62,070 bases of DNA from Treponema sp. (GTDB lineage Bacteria > Spirochaetota > Spirochaetia > Treponematales > Treponemataceae), in assembly GCA_017484285.1 (NCBI GenBank), contig JAFUTH010000023.1:1-62070 (forward strand). Direction: 5' to 3'. Made by a program: the position numbers and the translations under genes. The notes under the pieces are model-generated. The model searched no databases. It was not told the DNA's origin and was given only the letters and a program-made list of their open reading frames with translations. This document shows positions 49,670 to 58,777 of the stretch, one piece after another (the stretch's first letter is position 1; the number at the start of each line of letters is the position of its first letter).

Positions 49670-50722
49670 ATGACTGATAAAATTTCTTTAACAGGGCTTC
49701 TGCCATCTGAAATCTGCGAGTCACTTGGCTTAAAGCAAGCCTTCCGTGGCAAGCAGATTTTTCAGTGGATTGGAAAAGGAGTTGAGTCTTTTGATGAGAT
49801 GACGAATCTTTCAAAAGAAACCCGTGAAGAACTCAAAGAAAAAGCCTTGCTCCGCTCCACCACCGTTTCAAAAGTTCTCGAAGATTCTGACGGCACGATA
49901 AAATTGCAGATTACGCTTTCCGATGGTCTTGCCGTTGAGACGGTTTTGCTCACCGACCGCGAAGAGCGCAAAACTGCCTGTGTCTCATGTCAAGTCGGGT
50001 GCGCGATGAACTGCGCGTTCTGCCAGACGGGGCATTTGGGGCTTGCACGGAATCTTACGGCGGGCGAAATCGTCGAGCAATTCTTGGCTCTTGAAAAACA
50101 TGCCGGTCAGCTCGACAATATCGTCTTTATGGGCATGGGCGAGCCGATGATGAATTTGGAGAATGTGCGAAAGGCAATCGCCGTGCTCACGAGCAAGGAC
50201 GGTCGCGCGCTTTCAGGGCGGAGAATCACGCTCTCAACTTCGGGTGTTATCAAAGGAATCTACGATTTGGCTGACAACGGTCCTCAAATTCGCCTTGCAG
50301 TTTCGCTCACCACGGCGGACAGCAGCCTTCGTGAAAAGCTCATGCCAATCTGCCGAACGAATCCGCTTCCTGAGCTTCGCAAAGCCATCGACTATTTTGC
50401 CAAAAAGACAGGAAAGCGCGTCACGCTTGAAGCCGCTTTGCTCCACAACACGAACACGAGCATTGAAAGCGCGACGAACATGATTCAGTTTGCCCGCGGG
50501 CTTGATGTGCATGTAAATCTCATTCCGTGGAATCCCGTTGAGGGCTTGGAATTTTCTGAGCCGAGCGCAAAAGAATGTAAGAATTTCGTGTATCACCTCG
50601 AAAAAGCGGGAATCAATGTCACGCTTCGTACTCGGCGCGGTCGGGAAATCGGCGGCGCCTGCGGTCAGCTTGGAAAAACGCTCGCTCAGACACAGGGTGG
50701 CGGAAAAAAACTTGCGGAATAA
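49670..50722 (+). CDS. rlmN: 23S rRNA (adenine2503-C2)-methyltransferase RlmN
   Basis: Radical SAM methylase of 23S rRNA and some tRNAs. 350 aa. The cluster motif C-A-M-N-C-A-F-C lies near residues 110-117. G-M-G-E-P-M-M-N near 148-155, S-T-S-G-V near 179-183 and the late R-x-R-R-G-R-E-I-G-G-A-C-G-Q-L follow, with the two methyl-transfer Cys in C-V-S-C (about 103-106) and G-A-C-G. It starts 5 nt after the TPR gene with no Shine-Dalgarno, implying coupling. Confidence 0.96.
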   Translation: MTDKISLTGLLPSEICESLGLKQAFRGKQIFQWIGKGVESFDEMTNLSKETREELKEKALLRSTTVSKVLEDSDGTIKLQITLSDGLAVETVLLTDREERKTACVSCQVGCAMNCAFCQTGHLGLARNLTAGEIVEQFLALEKHAGQLDNIVFMGMGEPMMNLENVRKAIAVLTSKDGRALSGRRITLSTSGVIKGIYDLADNGPQIRLAVSLTTADSSLREKLMPICRTNPLPELRKAIDYFAKKTGKRVTLEAALLHNTNTSIESATNMIQFARGLDVHVNLIPWNPVEGLEFSEPSAKECKNFVYHLEKAGINVTLRTRRGREIGGACGQLGKTLAQTQGGGKKLAE

Positions 50723-50728
50723 TTTTAG

Positions 50729-50757
50729 TTGAACTTTTCCGTCATACGCTTTATAAT
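50729..50757 (+). promoter_or_regulatory. Promoter of the HMA-like gene
   Basis: TTGAAC (50729-50734), exactly 17 nt, perfect TATAAT (50752-50757), 31 nt before the ATG. Confidence 0.85.
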
Positions 50758-50788
50758 ATCCTATCACATCAAATGGAGATGTTCGTAA

Positions 50789-50998
50789 ATGCAGAAGAAA
50801 ATTTACGTTGACGGTATGTTCGATCCTGCGGTCGCTTCAAAGGTTGACGCTGCCGTAAAAGCTGTTGCAGGAGTAACAAGCTGTACTGCAAATCCTGACA
50901 AATCTCAGGTTCTTGTAGATTTTGATGAGTCGGTTGGTGGTGTTGAAGATGCTATCAACGCTGCAATCGAGTCTACTGGAATCGCGGTGTTAGGATAA
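50789..50998 (+). CDS. HMA-fold-like protein without metal-binding cysteines
   Basis: 69 aa. The length, the I-Y-V-D-G-M start, the A-V-A-G-V turn near 28-32 and the V-L-V-D-F-D-E strand near 46-52 match copper-chaperone-type HMA domains. Where those have G-M-x-C-x-x-C, this protein has G-M-F-D-P-A-V-A, so both cysteines are gone; the only Cys lies elsewhere (T-S-C-T). It is therefore unlikely to bind copper in the usual way. It has its own strong promoter and a GGAG Shine-Dalgarno, and the dehydrogenase follows 4 nt later. Confidence 0.75.
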   Translation: MQKKIYVDGMFDPAVASKVDAAVKAVAGVTSCTANPDKSQVLVDFDESVGGVEDAINAAIESTGIAVLG

Positions 50999-51002
50999 GC
51001 AC

Positions 51003-51995
51003 ATGAAAATAACAGTTCTTGACGGGCACGGACTTAATCCTGGAGATATGTCTTGGGATTCGATAAAGGCTCTCGCGGATGAATTTACAGTGTATGACCG
51101 TTCTCCTCAAGAACTTGTTGTCGAACGCATCGGCAACAGTGAAGCAATTCTTCTGAATAAAATAAATATCACCAAAGAAATTGTAGACAGCTGTCCGGCT
51201 CTCCGATACATCGGAGTTCTGGCGACAGGCTACAATGTGGTTGATGTCAAAGCCTGCCGCGAAAAGGGAATCACGGTCACGAACATTCCTTCCTACAGCA
51301 CAGAAGCGGTGGCGCAGCATGTGTTTTCTTTCATTCTCCATTTTACGAATCAAGTCGCGCTTCATTCACAGTCCGTGCATAACGGCAAGTGGATTTCAAA
51401 TCCCGATTTCTGCTACTGGCTTTCTCCGCTCACCGAGCTTTCTGGGAAAACACTCGGTATTTTCGGCTTCGGTCATATCGGGCAAAAGGTCGCAGAGATT
51501 GCGCTTTCTTTCGGCATGAATGTGATTGTGTGCGCTCATTCAGAATCATCTTTTGAGAAGGCAAAGTCTGCGCTTTGTGTCGCGCCTGCAAGACTGGCAC
51601 ATCTTTCTTCCGTTTCGCTTGAAACCTTGTTTAAAGAATCAGATTTTCTTTCGCTTCACGCTCCCCTCACCCCTGAGACAACGGAGCTCGTGAACGAAAA
51701 AACGCTCGCACTCATGAAGCCGTCTGCCGTTTTAATCAACACGGCTCGCGGTGGCATGATTTGTGAACAAGCGGTGCGAAATGCACTCGACAACAAAAAA
51801 ATTGCGGGCTATGCGGCGGATGTGCTATTAAAAGAGCCGATGAGTGCTGAAAATCCGCTCTACAAAGCCCCCAACTGCGTGATTACGCCGCACTTGGCAT
51901 GGGCACCGCGCGAAACTCGGCTCAGGCTGCTTGACATTGAAGTGCAGAATATCAAGGCTTTTTTGGCAGGCAAGCCGATTAATGTAGTAAGTTAA
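51003..51995 (+). CDS. D-2-hydroxyacid dehydrogenase
   Basis: 330 aa NAD(P)-dependent enzyme of the glycerate/hydroxypyruvate reductase group. NAD motif G-I-F-G-F-G-H-I-G near residues 156-164. The catalytic set is intact: Arg in N-T-A-R-G-G (about 246-251), Glu in K-E-P (about 279), and His in T-P-H-L-A-W (about 298). Substrate cannot be fixed from sequence; glycerate or another 2-oxo acid fits. It shares a transcript with the HMA-like gene and precedes leuC-leuD. Confidence 0.9.
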   Translation: MKITVLDGHGLNPGDMSWDSIKALADEFTVYDRSPQELVVERIGNSEAILLNKINITKEIVDSCPALRYIGVLATGYNVVDVKACREKGITVTNIPSYSTEAVAQHVFSFILHFTNQVALHSQSVHNGKWISNPDFCYWLSPLTELSGKTLGIFGFGHIGQKVAEIALSFGMNVIVCAHSESSFEKAKSALCVAPARLAHLSSVSLETLFKESDFLSLHAPLTPETTELVNEKTLALMKPSAVLINTARGGMICEQAVRNALDNKKIAGYAADVLLKEPMSAENPLYKAPNCVITPHLAWAPRETRLRLLDIEVQNIKAFLAGKPINVVS

Positions 51996-52028
51996 AACAC
52001 AATAAAAAATATACAGAGGTACGAAACC

Positions 52029-53315
52029 ATGGGAAAAACAATTGCCCAAAAGATTTTTGAATCACATCTTGTTGACACGCCGTTTCCGGGAACCTATGTT
52101 CTCAAACTTGACCGCGTGTTCTGCCATGAAATCACAACTCCAGTCGCCATCAACGACTTGGTTGAGCGGGGCAAAGACCGCGTGTTTGACCCCACGAAGA
52201 TTAAGGCTGTAATTGACCATGTTACTCCGTCAAAAGACAGCAAAACCGCAACCCAATCAAAGATTTTGCGCGATTGGGCACGGCGTAACAATATCAAAGA
52301 CTTTTTCGACATCGGCGCGAACGGCGTGTGCCATGCGATTTTCCCAGAGAAAGGCTTCGTCAGACCAGGCTACACGGTCATTATGGGTGACAGCCACACG
52401 TGTACGCACGGCGCATTCGGTGCGTTTGCGGCGGGCGTTGGCACAACGGATTTGGAAGTCGGAATCTTGAAGGGCGTGTGCTCATTCCGCGAGCCGAAGT
52501 CAATTAAATTCGTCTTGAACGGAAAATTGAAGGAAGGCGTGTACGCAAAAGATGTCATTCTTCACTTGATTGGTAAAATCGGCGTGAACGGAGCGACAAA
52601 CTGCGTCGTTGAATTCACAGGTCCTGTCGTTGACAATATGGACATGGAAGAGCGAATGACACTCTGCAATATGGCGGTCGAAGCCGGCGGCACGAGCGGA
52701 ATCTGCTTCCCCGACGCAAAAACGGTCGATTATCTCTGGGAATTCATCAAAGACGAGTATAAGTCTAAAGAAGACGCAATCGCCGACTATGCGAAATGGC
52801 GCGATGACGATGACGCGGTGTACGAAAAGGTGATTACCGAAGATTTGAGCAATTTGGAGCCAGTCTGCACGATTAACTACAAGCCCGACCAAATCAAAAA
52901 GATTTCTGAAATGAAGGGCACGAAAGTTGACCAGATTTACATCGGCTCTTGCACGAACGGCCGAATCTCTGACCTCAGAATCGCGGCGAAAGTCCTCAAA
53001 GGACACCACTTGGCTGACGGAGTGCGCGGAATCGTAAGCCCCGCTACCCCGAAAATCTACAAGATGGCAGTCGACGAGGGAATCATCGACACTTTCCTTG
53101 AAGCAGGATTCTGCGTTACCAACCCGACGTGCGGCGCATGTTTGGGTATGTCGAACGGCGTTCTTGCTGAGGGCGAAGTCTGTGCCTCAACCACAAACCG
53201 AAACTTCAACGGTCGAATGGGTAAAGGCGGCATGGTTCACCTGATGAGCCCTGCTTCTGCTGCGGCAACGGCAATCACGGGAACTATCACAAATTCAGAA
53301 CTTTACAAAGGCTAA
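52029..53315 (+). CDS. leuC: 3-isopropylmalate dehydratase large subunit (LeuC/HacA type)
   Basis: 428 aa, the shorter subtype. Aconitase-fold motifs: G-D-S-H-T-C-T-H-G-A-F-G near 117-128, and the iron-sulphur Cys in G-S-C-T-N-G near 299-304 and N-P-T-C-G-A-C near 360-366. It would isomerise isopropylmalate in leucine synthesis; a homoaconitase or related role is possible because no leuA or leuB is next to it. AGAGGT precedes the ATG. Paired with leuD. Confidence 0.9.
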   Translation: MGKTIAQKIFESHLVDTPFPGTYVLKLDRVFCHEITTPVAINDLVERGKDRVFDPTKIKAVIDHVTPSKDSKTATQSKILRDWARRNNIKDFFDIGANGVCHAIFPEKGFVRPGYTVIMGDSHTCTHGAFGAFAAGVGTTDLEVGILKGVCSFREPKSIKFVLNGKLKEGVYAKDVILHLIGKIGVNGATNCVVEFTGPVVDNMDMEERMTLCNMAVEAGGTSGICFPDAKTVDYLWEFIKDEYKSKEDAIADYAKWRDDDDAVYEKVITEDLSNLEPVCTINYKPDQIKKISEMKGTKVDQIYIGSCTNGRISDLRIAAKVLKGHHLADGVRGIVSPATPKIYKMAVDEGIIDTFLEAGFCVTNPTCGACLGMSNGVLAEGEVCASTTNRNFNGRMGKGGMVHLMSPASAAATAITGTITNSELYKG

Positions 53316-53346
53316 ACAGCCGAACACATAAAAAGGAGTCAATTTT

Positions 53347-53880
53347 ATGAAAGCTTTTGGTGGAGATGTACTTTTCTTGGATCGCTCAGACATTAACACT
53401 GACGAAATCATCCCTGCAAAATATCTTACGGAAGTCTCAAAGCAGGCGTTGAAGCCGTATTTGCTCGAAGACCTCAAACTTGACGGATTCGACGCAAAAC
53501 GCGATGTTCCGAACAAAAAGGTCATCATCACGCGCGAGAACTTCGGCTGCGGTTCAAGCCGTGAGCATGCGCCGTGGGCGTTGGAAGTGAACGGAATCTA
53601 CACCGTCATCGCTCCGAACTTTGCCCGCATTTTCTATCAGAACATGTACAACTGCGGTTTGCTCGCGCTCAACATGCCAAAGAAAGACATCGATGACATG
53701 TTCCGCACTTTCGGCACAAAGGACTGCGAATGCAAAATCGAGCAGAAAGAGGACGGCACTTGGAAAGTAAAGCTCATCGCAGGCTCGCTTTCAAAAAGCT
53801 ATCCGTTCAAACTCGAAGGATTTGAAAAGGCACTCGTCGAGAACGAGGGCTGGATTGGATTTGCGGATTCAAAGTATTAA
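53347..53880 (+). CDS. leuD: 3-isopropylmalate dehydratase small subunit
   Basis: 177 aa swivel domain partner of LeuC. The substrate loop R-E-N-F-G-C-G-S-S-R-E-H-A-P-W lies near residues 62-76, and D-I-N-T-D-E-I-I-P near 17-25 is typical. It starts 31 nt after leuC with AAGGAG upstream. Confidence 0.93.
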   Translation: MKAFGGDVLFLDRSDINTDEIIPAKYLTEVSKQALKPYLLEDLKLDGFDAKRDVPNKKVIITRENFGCGSSREHAPWALEVNGIYTVIAPNFARIFYQNMYNCGLLALNMPKKDIDDMFRTFGTKDCECKIEQKEDGTWKVKLIAGSLSKSYPFKLEGFEKALVENEGWIGFADSKY

Positions 53881-53887
53881 TCACCAC

Positions 53888-54075
53888 AAAATGCCGAGTT
53901 TTACATTTTCGGTCTGACACAAAAACAAGCTCCCAGCGAGAACGCGCCACTAGAATCCACGGTTGCGCGTATAAGGAATCTGACTCGCTGACGCTCGCAC
54001 GCGCAAAGTGGATTCGTGGCACAACCTCGCTTCCGCTTGTTTTTGCTCAACTCTGAAATAAAAACTCGGCATTTT
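53888..54075. repeat. 188 bp nested inverted-repeat element
   Basis: The ends pair exactly over 15 bp (53888-53902 with 54061-54075). Inside, AAAAACAAGC pairs with GCTTGTTTTT, AGCGAG with CTCGCT, GAATCCAC with GTGGATTC, and GCGCG with CGCGC, all in nested order. It fills the leuD-CPBP gap, has no coding sense, and ends in a T-rich run. It may be a MITE-like element or an unusually long terminator. Confidence 0.8.
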
Positions 54076-54122
54076 TCTTTTTAAATATTTGAGCATAGGC
54101 TTGTCTTTTTGGGATTTTTCTG

Positions 54123-54845
54123 ATGAAAAAGAATTTTCTGTTTTATCTTCTCTTTTTCTCTGTACTTCTCTTTTTTGTGATCCCGCCGATTGGTGCGCCT
54201 TTTTTTGTGGAGCGGCAGGAAGCGCTTGTGGCGCACTACCCTGTTTCGGTGTTTTTGAACGCGGGTATAGCATTTTTGATATATTATTTTTCGCAGAATC
54301 GGGCGGTTTTGTTTTCTGAGATGCCGTTGTGTTCTGAAAAGAAGCCGGTTTTTGTGTATCTGAGTGCCGCGTCGGTTTCGTTTGGAGTGTTGTGTCTCTC
54401 TTCGGTCGTTTTTGAGATTCTTTCGGTTGTGACGGGGAGCGAATCGGGGATTCATCAAGTGCTGTTTCCGAGCGATGTGCTTGGAGCTGTGAATTTTATT
54501 CTCGGTGTGTGTGCGGCGGCGTTCTTTGAAGAAGTAATCTATCGCTTTTTCTTGCCGAGCGCGTTTTTGGAAATTCTTAAGAGAAGATTGCTTCGGAAGT
54601 CCGTGTCGCGAAATGGCGATAAAAGTGCAGAAAACCGAAGGCTTTGGCTTTTTTGCGAGGGAATTTCGGTTCTGCTCTTTGCGGCGGGGCATTTGTATCT
54701 TGGGGTATTCGGATTTTTGAATGCGCTTGTGTGCGGAATTGCGCTTCGTGTGTGCATAAAAAAAGCGGAATCGCTTTGGATTCCCTTCGCTGTGCATGCG
54801 GCGTATAATTTTTTTGCGTTCACGATGATGTATTTGATTAGATAA
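54123..54845 (+). CDS. CPBP-family intramembrane metalloprotease
   Basis: 240 aa with six or seven transmembrane helices. CPBP (Abi) motifs are intact: E-E-x-x-Y-R (F-E-E-V-I-Y-R near 138-144), F-A-A-G-H near 187-191, and H-A-A-Y-N near 223-227. Family members cleave membrane peptides or prenylated proteins, and in other bacteria often mature or give immunity to peptides; no peptide gene is visible nearby. No Shine-Dalgarno is seen. Confidence 0.88.
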   Translation: MKKNFLFYLLFFSVLLFFVIPPIGAPFFVERQEALVAHYPVSVFLNAGIAFLIYYFSQNRAVLFSEMPLCSEKKPVFVYLSAASVSFGVLCLSSVVFEILSVVTGSESGIHQVLFPSDVLGAVNFILGVCAAAFFEEVIYRFFLPSAFLEILKRRLLRKSVSRNGDKSAENRRLWLFCEGISVLLFAAGHLYLGVFGFLNALVCGIALRVCIKKAESLWIPFAVHAAYNFFAFTMMYLIR

Positions 54846-54873
54846 CGCAAACAATTTTTATCGGAGCGCAATT

Positions 54874-55872
54874 TTACAGACCGAACGCGCTCTTTATCCG
54901 TCCGAAAGTCCACGCGGAAATCTCGTAGGCGGCGTGTTCTGAATAGAAGGCAAATCTTGTTTCAGCGGAGTCAATTTCACTCGGGGTGACGGATTTCGTG
55001 TAGAAATATGACTGCTCTGCTTCTTCGCTAGAAGCGTTTTCCGTTTTTTCAAAGAAAGCGATTCGCGCGATTCTGCCGTTTCCGTCTTGCGTGGTAAGTT
55101 CCGCGATTTTTTTTGCGTTTGCGACTGCTTCTTCACTGAGAATTGTTCCGTGCCTGAGAGAAAGAAGCGTGTGTGTTTTTGTGGCGAATCCGTCTGATTT
55201 TTCACTGAGCGTGGGTTTGCCCAAAATTCCTGAACTTTCGTCCGCTTTGAGCGTTGCATGTGTTTCAAGTGTTATCTGGACGGGATTTTTGATTTCGCTT
55301 AAGATTTCGCCTTCCGACCAGTAGTTTGTTTCGGTTGTGAGGTATTGCTGAAAGTCGTTTTCACATTCGTAGGCGGTTTTTGAGCGTTCCGAGCGAATGA
55401 AAATTCGGTTTTTGAGAGAATCAGCGTGACCAAAGTGTACTTTTGTGAAGAGCGTTCCGTCATTTTTAAGGAATGTGAGCGTTGTAGCGTTTTCTTCACC
55501 GAGTCCGAGCGAATCATAATCAGTAGTTCTGTCTGAAATTGTATACACCTTACGGATTTTTATAGCATTTTCGATAAGCGAATTGATGATTTTTGTGTCG
55601 GCGAGCGTGCAAAACTCAGAATTTGTTGATTCATCTTTTTTGGTGAGAAGCCAAAAGTCGCCGTGCTGTGCGAGTGTGATGCTTTCGCTCCCCGCTTCGC
55701 CTTTCTCTGTGATTTCGATTTCTGCCACTTCGTTTTTGTATTTTTGGTTCAGAATTGCCGATTCAACGGACTTTTGCGCGGATTTTCCTTTGTTCGAGAA
55801 CGCGAGTGAAAACAGAAAAAGAATGGCTGAGGCGGCAAGCAATTTTAGCAAAAGGTGGTCGATTTTTTTCAT
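54874..55872 (-). CDS. DUF4340-type protein of the Gld-like ABC locus
   Basis: 332 aa with one N-terminal transmembrane helix (about 8-26) and a beta-rich external domain. I-L-N-Q-K-Y-K-N-E-V near residues 40-49 and Y-D-S-L-G-L near 119-124 (DUF4340 typically has Y-x-x-x-G-L) support the family. It overlaps the GldG-like gene by 4 nt and is the last gene of the ABC operon. It probably partners the transporter; cargo unknown. Confidence 0.8.
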   Translation of the reverse strand: MKKIDHLLLKLLAASAILFLFSLAFSNKGKSAQKSVESAILNQKYKNEVAEIEITEKGEAGSESITLAQHGDFWLLTKKDESTNSEFCTLADTKIINSLIENAIKIRKVYTISDRTTDYDSLGLGEENATTLTFLKNDGTLFTKVHFGHADSLKNRIFIRSERSKTAYECENDFQQYLTTETNYWSEGEILSEIKNPVQITLETHATLKADESSGILGKPTLSEKSDGFATKTHTLLSLRHGTILSEEAVANAKKIAELTTQDGNGRIARIAFFEKTENASSEEAEQSYFYTKSVTPSEIDSAETRFAFYSEHAAYEISAWTFGRIKSAFGL

Positions 55873-58049
55873 GCGTGTTTCCTTCGTTTTATCATCACGA
55901 GCGCGAAAAATGCCGCAACAAGGAGCGGCAGGGCTACAAAATGGAGCGCGTTTGCTTGAATACGGGCGGAATTGAATTCTTCTTCGCTGATGATTTTGTA
56001 GAGCGTGGTTTGGGGGGCGGCTTTTTCCATGAGGGAAGCAAGCTCGCCTTCTCCGCGCAAAATGAGGAGTTCTTTGGTGAGATAGTCGTAATTTCTGAAA
56101 TCGCCGCTTGACTCGCCCGAGATAAAGCCTGTCATGAGCGAGGAAACGAAAAATTGGTCTGAGATGACCGAGATATTTTTGCTCCGTGCGGAAACGACGA
56201 ATGTTCCTGTCTCACTTTCGCTTGCGCTGGCGGTCTTGGGAAGCAAGAATGGGTTCGTTAAGAAAAGGCTTCCGTCGTCACTCGGGGCGGGCTTTTGCGT
56301 CCAGGCGAGATTCGTTGTGAATAAAAGCGGCTCGGCTTCTCCGTAGAGCGAGAGCGGGCTTGCCCAAAAGACCGTCGCGCCCTGCTTTGCTTCTTTTTGG
56401 TTCTGCAAGACAACCCACAGCGGATAGTTCACCGTGGCATATTCTGCCGTTGCACCCTCGCCGCTTTCCATCGTGAGCGGATAGCACGAAATATCCTCAA
56501 CGAGCGCGTTTTCAAAGGCAAAGCCCTTGCCGTTGAGGAAGGAAAGGAGGCTGTCGTTCTGTGCCTTTGAAATCTTCCATTCGTCTTCAATCGTTGTGTG
56601 GAAAGGGCTTGTGGCAAAAAATGCCTTTGTTCCCTTGTTGACCGCTTCTTCGAGCGCGAGGGCGGCTTCAAACGGAAGGTTCGCCGTGCCAAAGACCGCG
56701 ATTTCGTCGTCGGGAGTGAGTGATTTGAGCGTTTCGGTGGCTGTAAAATCGTTCAGTTCTTCGGCTTTGAATCCACGAGAAGTGAGCCAGGGCGCGACAT
56801 ACAGGTAGGATCCTTCAAGCGAGCGACCGTTTCCGCACAAGAGGTAGACTTTGCGCTCCTTTTCGGTGACGAGGCTTTGCACGCGCTGGGTCAAGTCGTA
56901 TTCAAGCGTGTTTGTGGAAAGCACGAACGGAATGAGCGTGGATTTTTCGAGATATTGAAGCAAAATCGCCGAATAAACCGTGACGAATTCGGTTTTCGTG
57001 CCGTTTTCGTGGCGGATTTGCTGTCCTTGAATTCCCAAAGCCTTGAGTTTTTCTTCATCGGCTTTTTCGAGCGTGAGCGAAATGTTTTTCCCTGCCTCGG
57101 CATAATCGCGCAAGTATTCGGCGATGTCCTCGGTCTGCGGGTAGAGATTTTTGAGTTCAGATGAGCGGAAGTAAGTGATTCGAAGATTTCCGTCGAGTTC
57201 TGAAAGCAGTTTTTTGCTCGCTTCGGAAACCGTGAACTGTTTGTTTTTTGAGATGTCCGCGCGGAAATAGAGATTTGCGGAAGAAAGCGAGAGAAAAACG
57301 AGAATGGACGCGCATAGGGCGAAACGATAGGCAGGCGTTTTCTTTCCGAGACGGTTTTCTTCACCGCAGACTGAAAGCAAAACGAACGCAAGCGAAACAA
57401 AAATGTAATAAAAGAACGCGCGTGAATCCAAAATTCCTTTCGCAAAAGAATCAAAATGCCATGCGAATGAAATCTTTTGGCAGAGGAAAGTGAGAATCGC
57501 CCCCGTTTTTACCGAAAGCGGAAGCAGATGCACGAAATTGACGAGCGCGAGAACGAGAGCTGAGAGAATGAGCGGAAGCGCGGTGGAACGGAAAAAGACT
57601 TCGAACAGAAAGAGCGAGAGCGTGACGGCAGAAAGACCGTACAAGAATAGCCCGAAAAATCCCGCGATGCACTGCCCCGCGTCCACCGAGCCGAAGCGTG
57701 AGACCGTGAGCGGAAGAATAGCCATGAGAACGAGCGGAAAGGCGAACGAAGTGAATGAAGCGAGCGAAAGCGAAAGGACGCGCTTGAACGGAGAAACTGG
57801 AATCGAGTCGTCGAGCAAGAGCGGGCGCACTCGGAGTGCGAGCAGAGGAACGGAAAGAATGCTGATGTACGGAACGGCATTGAAGAAAGGACGCAAGTCT
57901 GTAGAGCCAAGCCCTGCCACGAAGAATTTTGACGCGAAAAAGAAGCGGAACGAGGAGAAGAGAATCGTGAGAATCGCGCTCACATAAAAGAGCGGGTCAA
58001 TCAAGTAGGAAAAAAGCGCGGACTTGTATAGGGCTTTCACTTTACTCAT
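55869..58049 (-). CDS. GldF/GldG-like ABC transporter permease with external domain
   Basis: 726 aa. Six transmembrane helices fill residues ~10-230 (ABC-2-type permease), followed by a helix near 245-265 and a large external ABC_transp_aux/GldG-like domain (F-T-V-S-E-A-S-K-K-L-L near 282-292; V-Y-L-L-C-G-N-G-R near 411-419), with a last membrane helix near 700-720. Permease and GldG parts, separate in gliding Bacteroidota, are fused here. It overlaps the ATPase and DUF4340 genes by 4 nt each. Confidence 0.85.
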   Translation of the reverse strand: MSKVKALYKSALFSYLIDPLFYVSAILTILFSSFRFFFASKFFVAGLGSTDLRPFFNAVPYISILSVPLLALRVRPLLLDDSIPVSPFKRVLSLSLASFTSFAFPLVLMAILPLTVSRFGSVDAGQCIAGFFGLFLYGLSAVTLSLFLFEVFFRSTALPLILSALVLALVNFVHLLPLSVKTGAILTFLCQKISFAWHFDSFAKGILDSRAFFYYIFVSLAFVLLSVCGEENRLGKKTPAYRFALCASILVFLSLSSANLYFRADISKNKQFTVSEASKKLLSELDGNLRITYFRSSELKNLYPQTEDIAEYLRDYAEAGKNISLTLEKADEEKLKALGIQGQQIRHENGTKTEFVTVYSAILLQYLEKSTLIPFVLSTNTLEYDLTQRVQSLVTEKERKVYLLCGNGRSLEGSYLYVAPWLTSRGFKAEELNDFTATETLKSLTPDDEIAVFGTANLPFEAALALEEAVNKGTKAFFATSPFHTTIEDEWKISKAQNDSLLSFLNGKGFAFENALVEDISCYPLTMESGEGATAEYATVNYPLWVVLQNQKEAKQGATVFWASPLSLYGEAEPLLFTTNLAWTQKPAPSDDGSLFLTNPFLLPKTASASESETGTFVVSARSKNISVISDQFFVSSLMTGFISGESSGDFRNYDYLTKELLILRGEGELASLMEKAAPQTTLYKIISEEEFNSARIQANALHFVALPLLVAAFFALVMIKRRKHA

Positions 58050-58777
58050 TTTGCTTCCCCCTGCCCTGTCGTTGTGATTTTAAAAAACGCCTCTTCAAGG
58101 TTTTTGCACCCCGAACTTCGGGCGATTTCTTCTGCCGTTCCCGACGCGGCGAGCTTTCCTTCATGAATGATATATACGCGGTCGCAGAGGGCTTCTACTT
58201 CCTGCATGAGATGGGTCGAAAGCAAAATCGTGTGGTCTGATTTTAGTGATTTTACGAGCTTGCGCATATTGACGATTTGCGCGGGATCGAGACCGCTCGC
58301 AGGCTCGTCCAAAACCAAAACGCTTGGGTTATAGATGAGAGCCTGCGCAAAATTGACACGCTCGCGCTGCCCCTTTGAGAGCGTCCGGATTTTCTTGTGA
58401 AGTAATTCTGTAATATCTAATCCGCGTTCATCCGTGTTCATCCGCGTCTTACTATTCATTCCGTGCAGTTCGGCGACCATGTTCAGGTATTCGAAAACGG
58501 TGTATTCCTCAGGGAAATGTGGCTCTTCGGCGACAAAGCCCGTGAGTTCGCGCACTTGCTCGCTTTCTTCGCTCGCGTTCAGCCTTTCAACGAGGACGCT
58601 TCCGTTCGTGGCGAAATGGCGGGCGCAGATTGCCTTTAGAATCGTTGTTTTCCCCGCGCCGTTGAGACCTAAAAGCCCCGTGATTTCGCCTTTTTTGCAG
58701 ACCATCGAAAAATCTTTCACGGCGAAAGAGTCGTTTTTTGAGGAATAGGATTTGGAGAAGTTCTGTAATTCTATCAT
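58046..58777 (-). CDS. ABC transporter ATP-binding protein (GldA-like) with repeat insert
   Basis: 243 aa. Walker A G-L-N-G-A-G-K-T-T near 37-45, signature L-S-K-G-Q near 133-137, Walker B V-L-V-L-D-E-P near 151-157, and the H-loop T-H-L near 186. Energises the fused permease downstream. Residues ~110-121 (K-T-R-M-N-T-D-E-R-G-L-D) are encoded by a repetitive DNA element at 58415-58450, in a loop before the signature where length varies in relatives. The frame is kept, so the gene is probably functional. Confidence 0.93.
   Translation of the reverse strand: MIELQNFSKSYSSKNDSFAVKDFSMVCKKGEITGLLGLNGAGKTTILKAICARHFATNGSVLVERLNASEESEQVRELTGFVAEEPHFPEEYTVFEYLNMVAELHGMNSKTRMNTDERGLDITELLHKKIRTLSKGQRERVNFAQALIYNPSVLVLDEPASGLDPAQIVNMRKLVKSLKSDHTILLSTHLMQEVEALCDRVYIIHEGKLAASGTAEEIARSSGCKNLEEAFFKITTTGQGEAK
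58415..58450. repeat. Dispersed GCGGATGAACACGGATGAA-type repeat inside a gene
   Basis: On the minus strand two near-copies of the word (C)GCGGATGAAC / ACGGATGAAC are followed by GCGGATTA. Such CGGATGAAC/CGGATTA words are a dispersed repeat type that I recall from intergenic DNA of many bacteria. Here it lies in frame within the ABC ATPase. Confidence 0.7.

Noticed and set aside
52029..53880. A full leucine operon
   Set aside because: Only leuC and leuD are present; no leuA or leuB lies on either side in the window.
54081..54854. Long minus-strand frame opposite the CPBP gene
   Set aside because: Lys/Arg/His-rich antisense reading; the plus-strand frame has all CPBP motifs.
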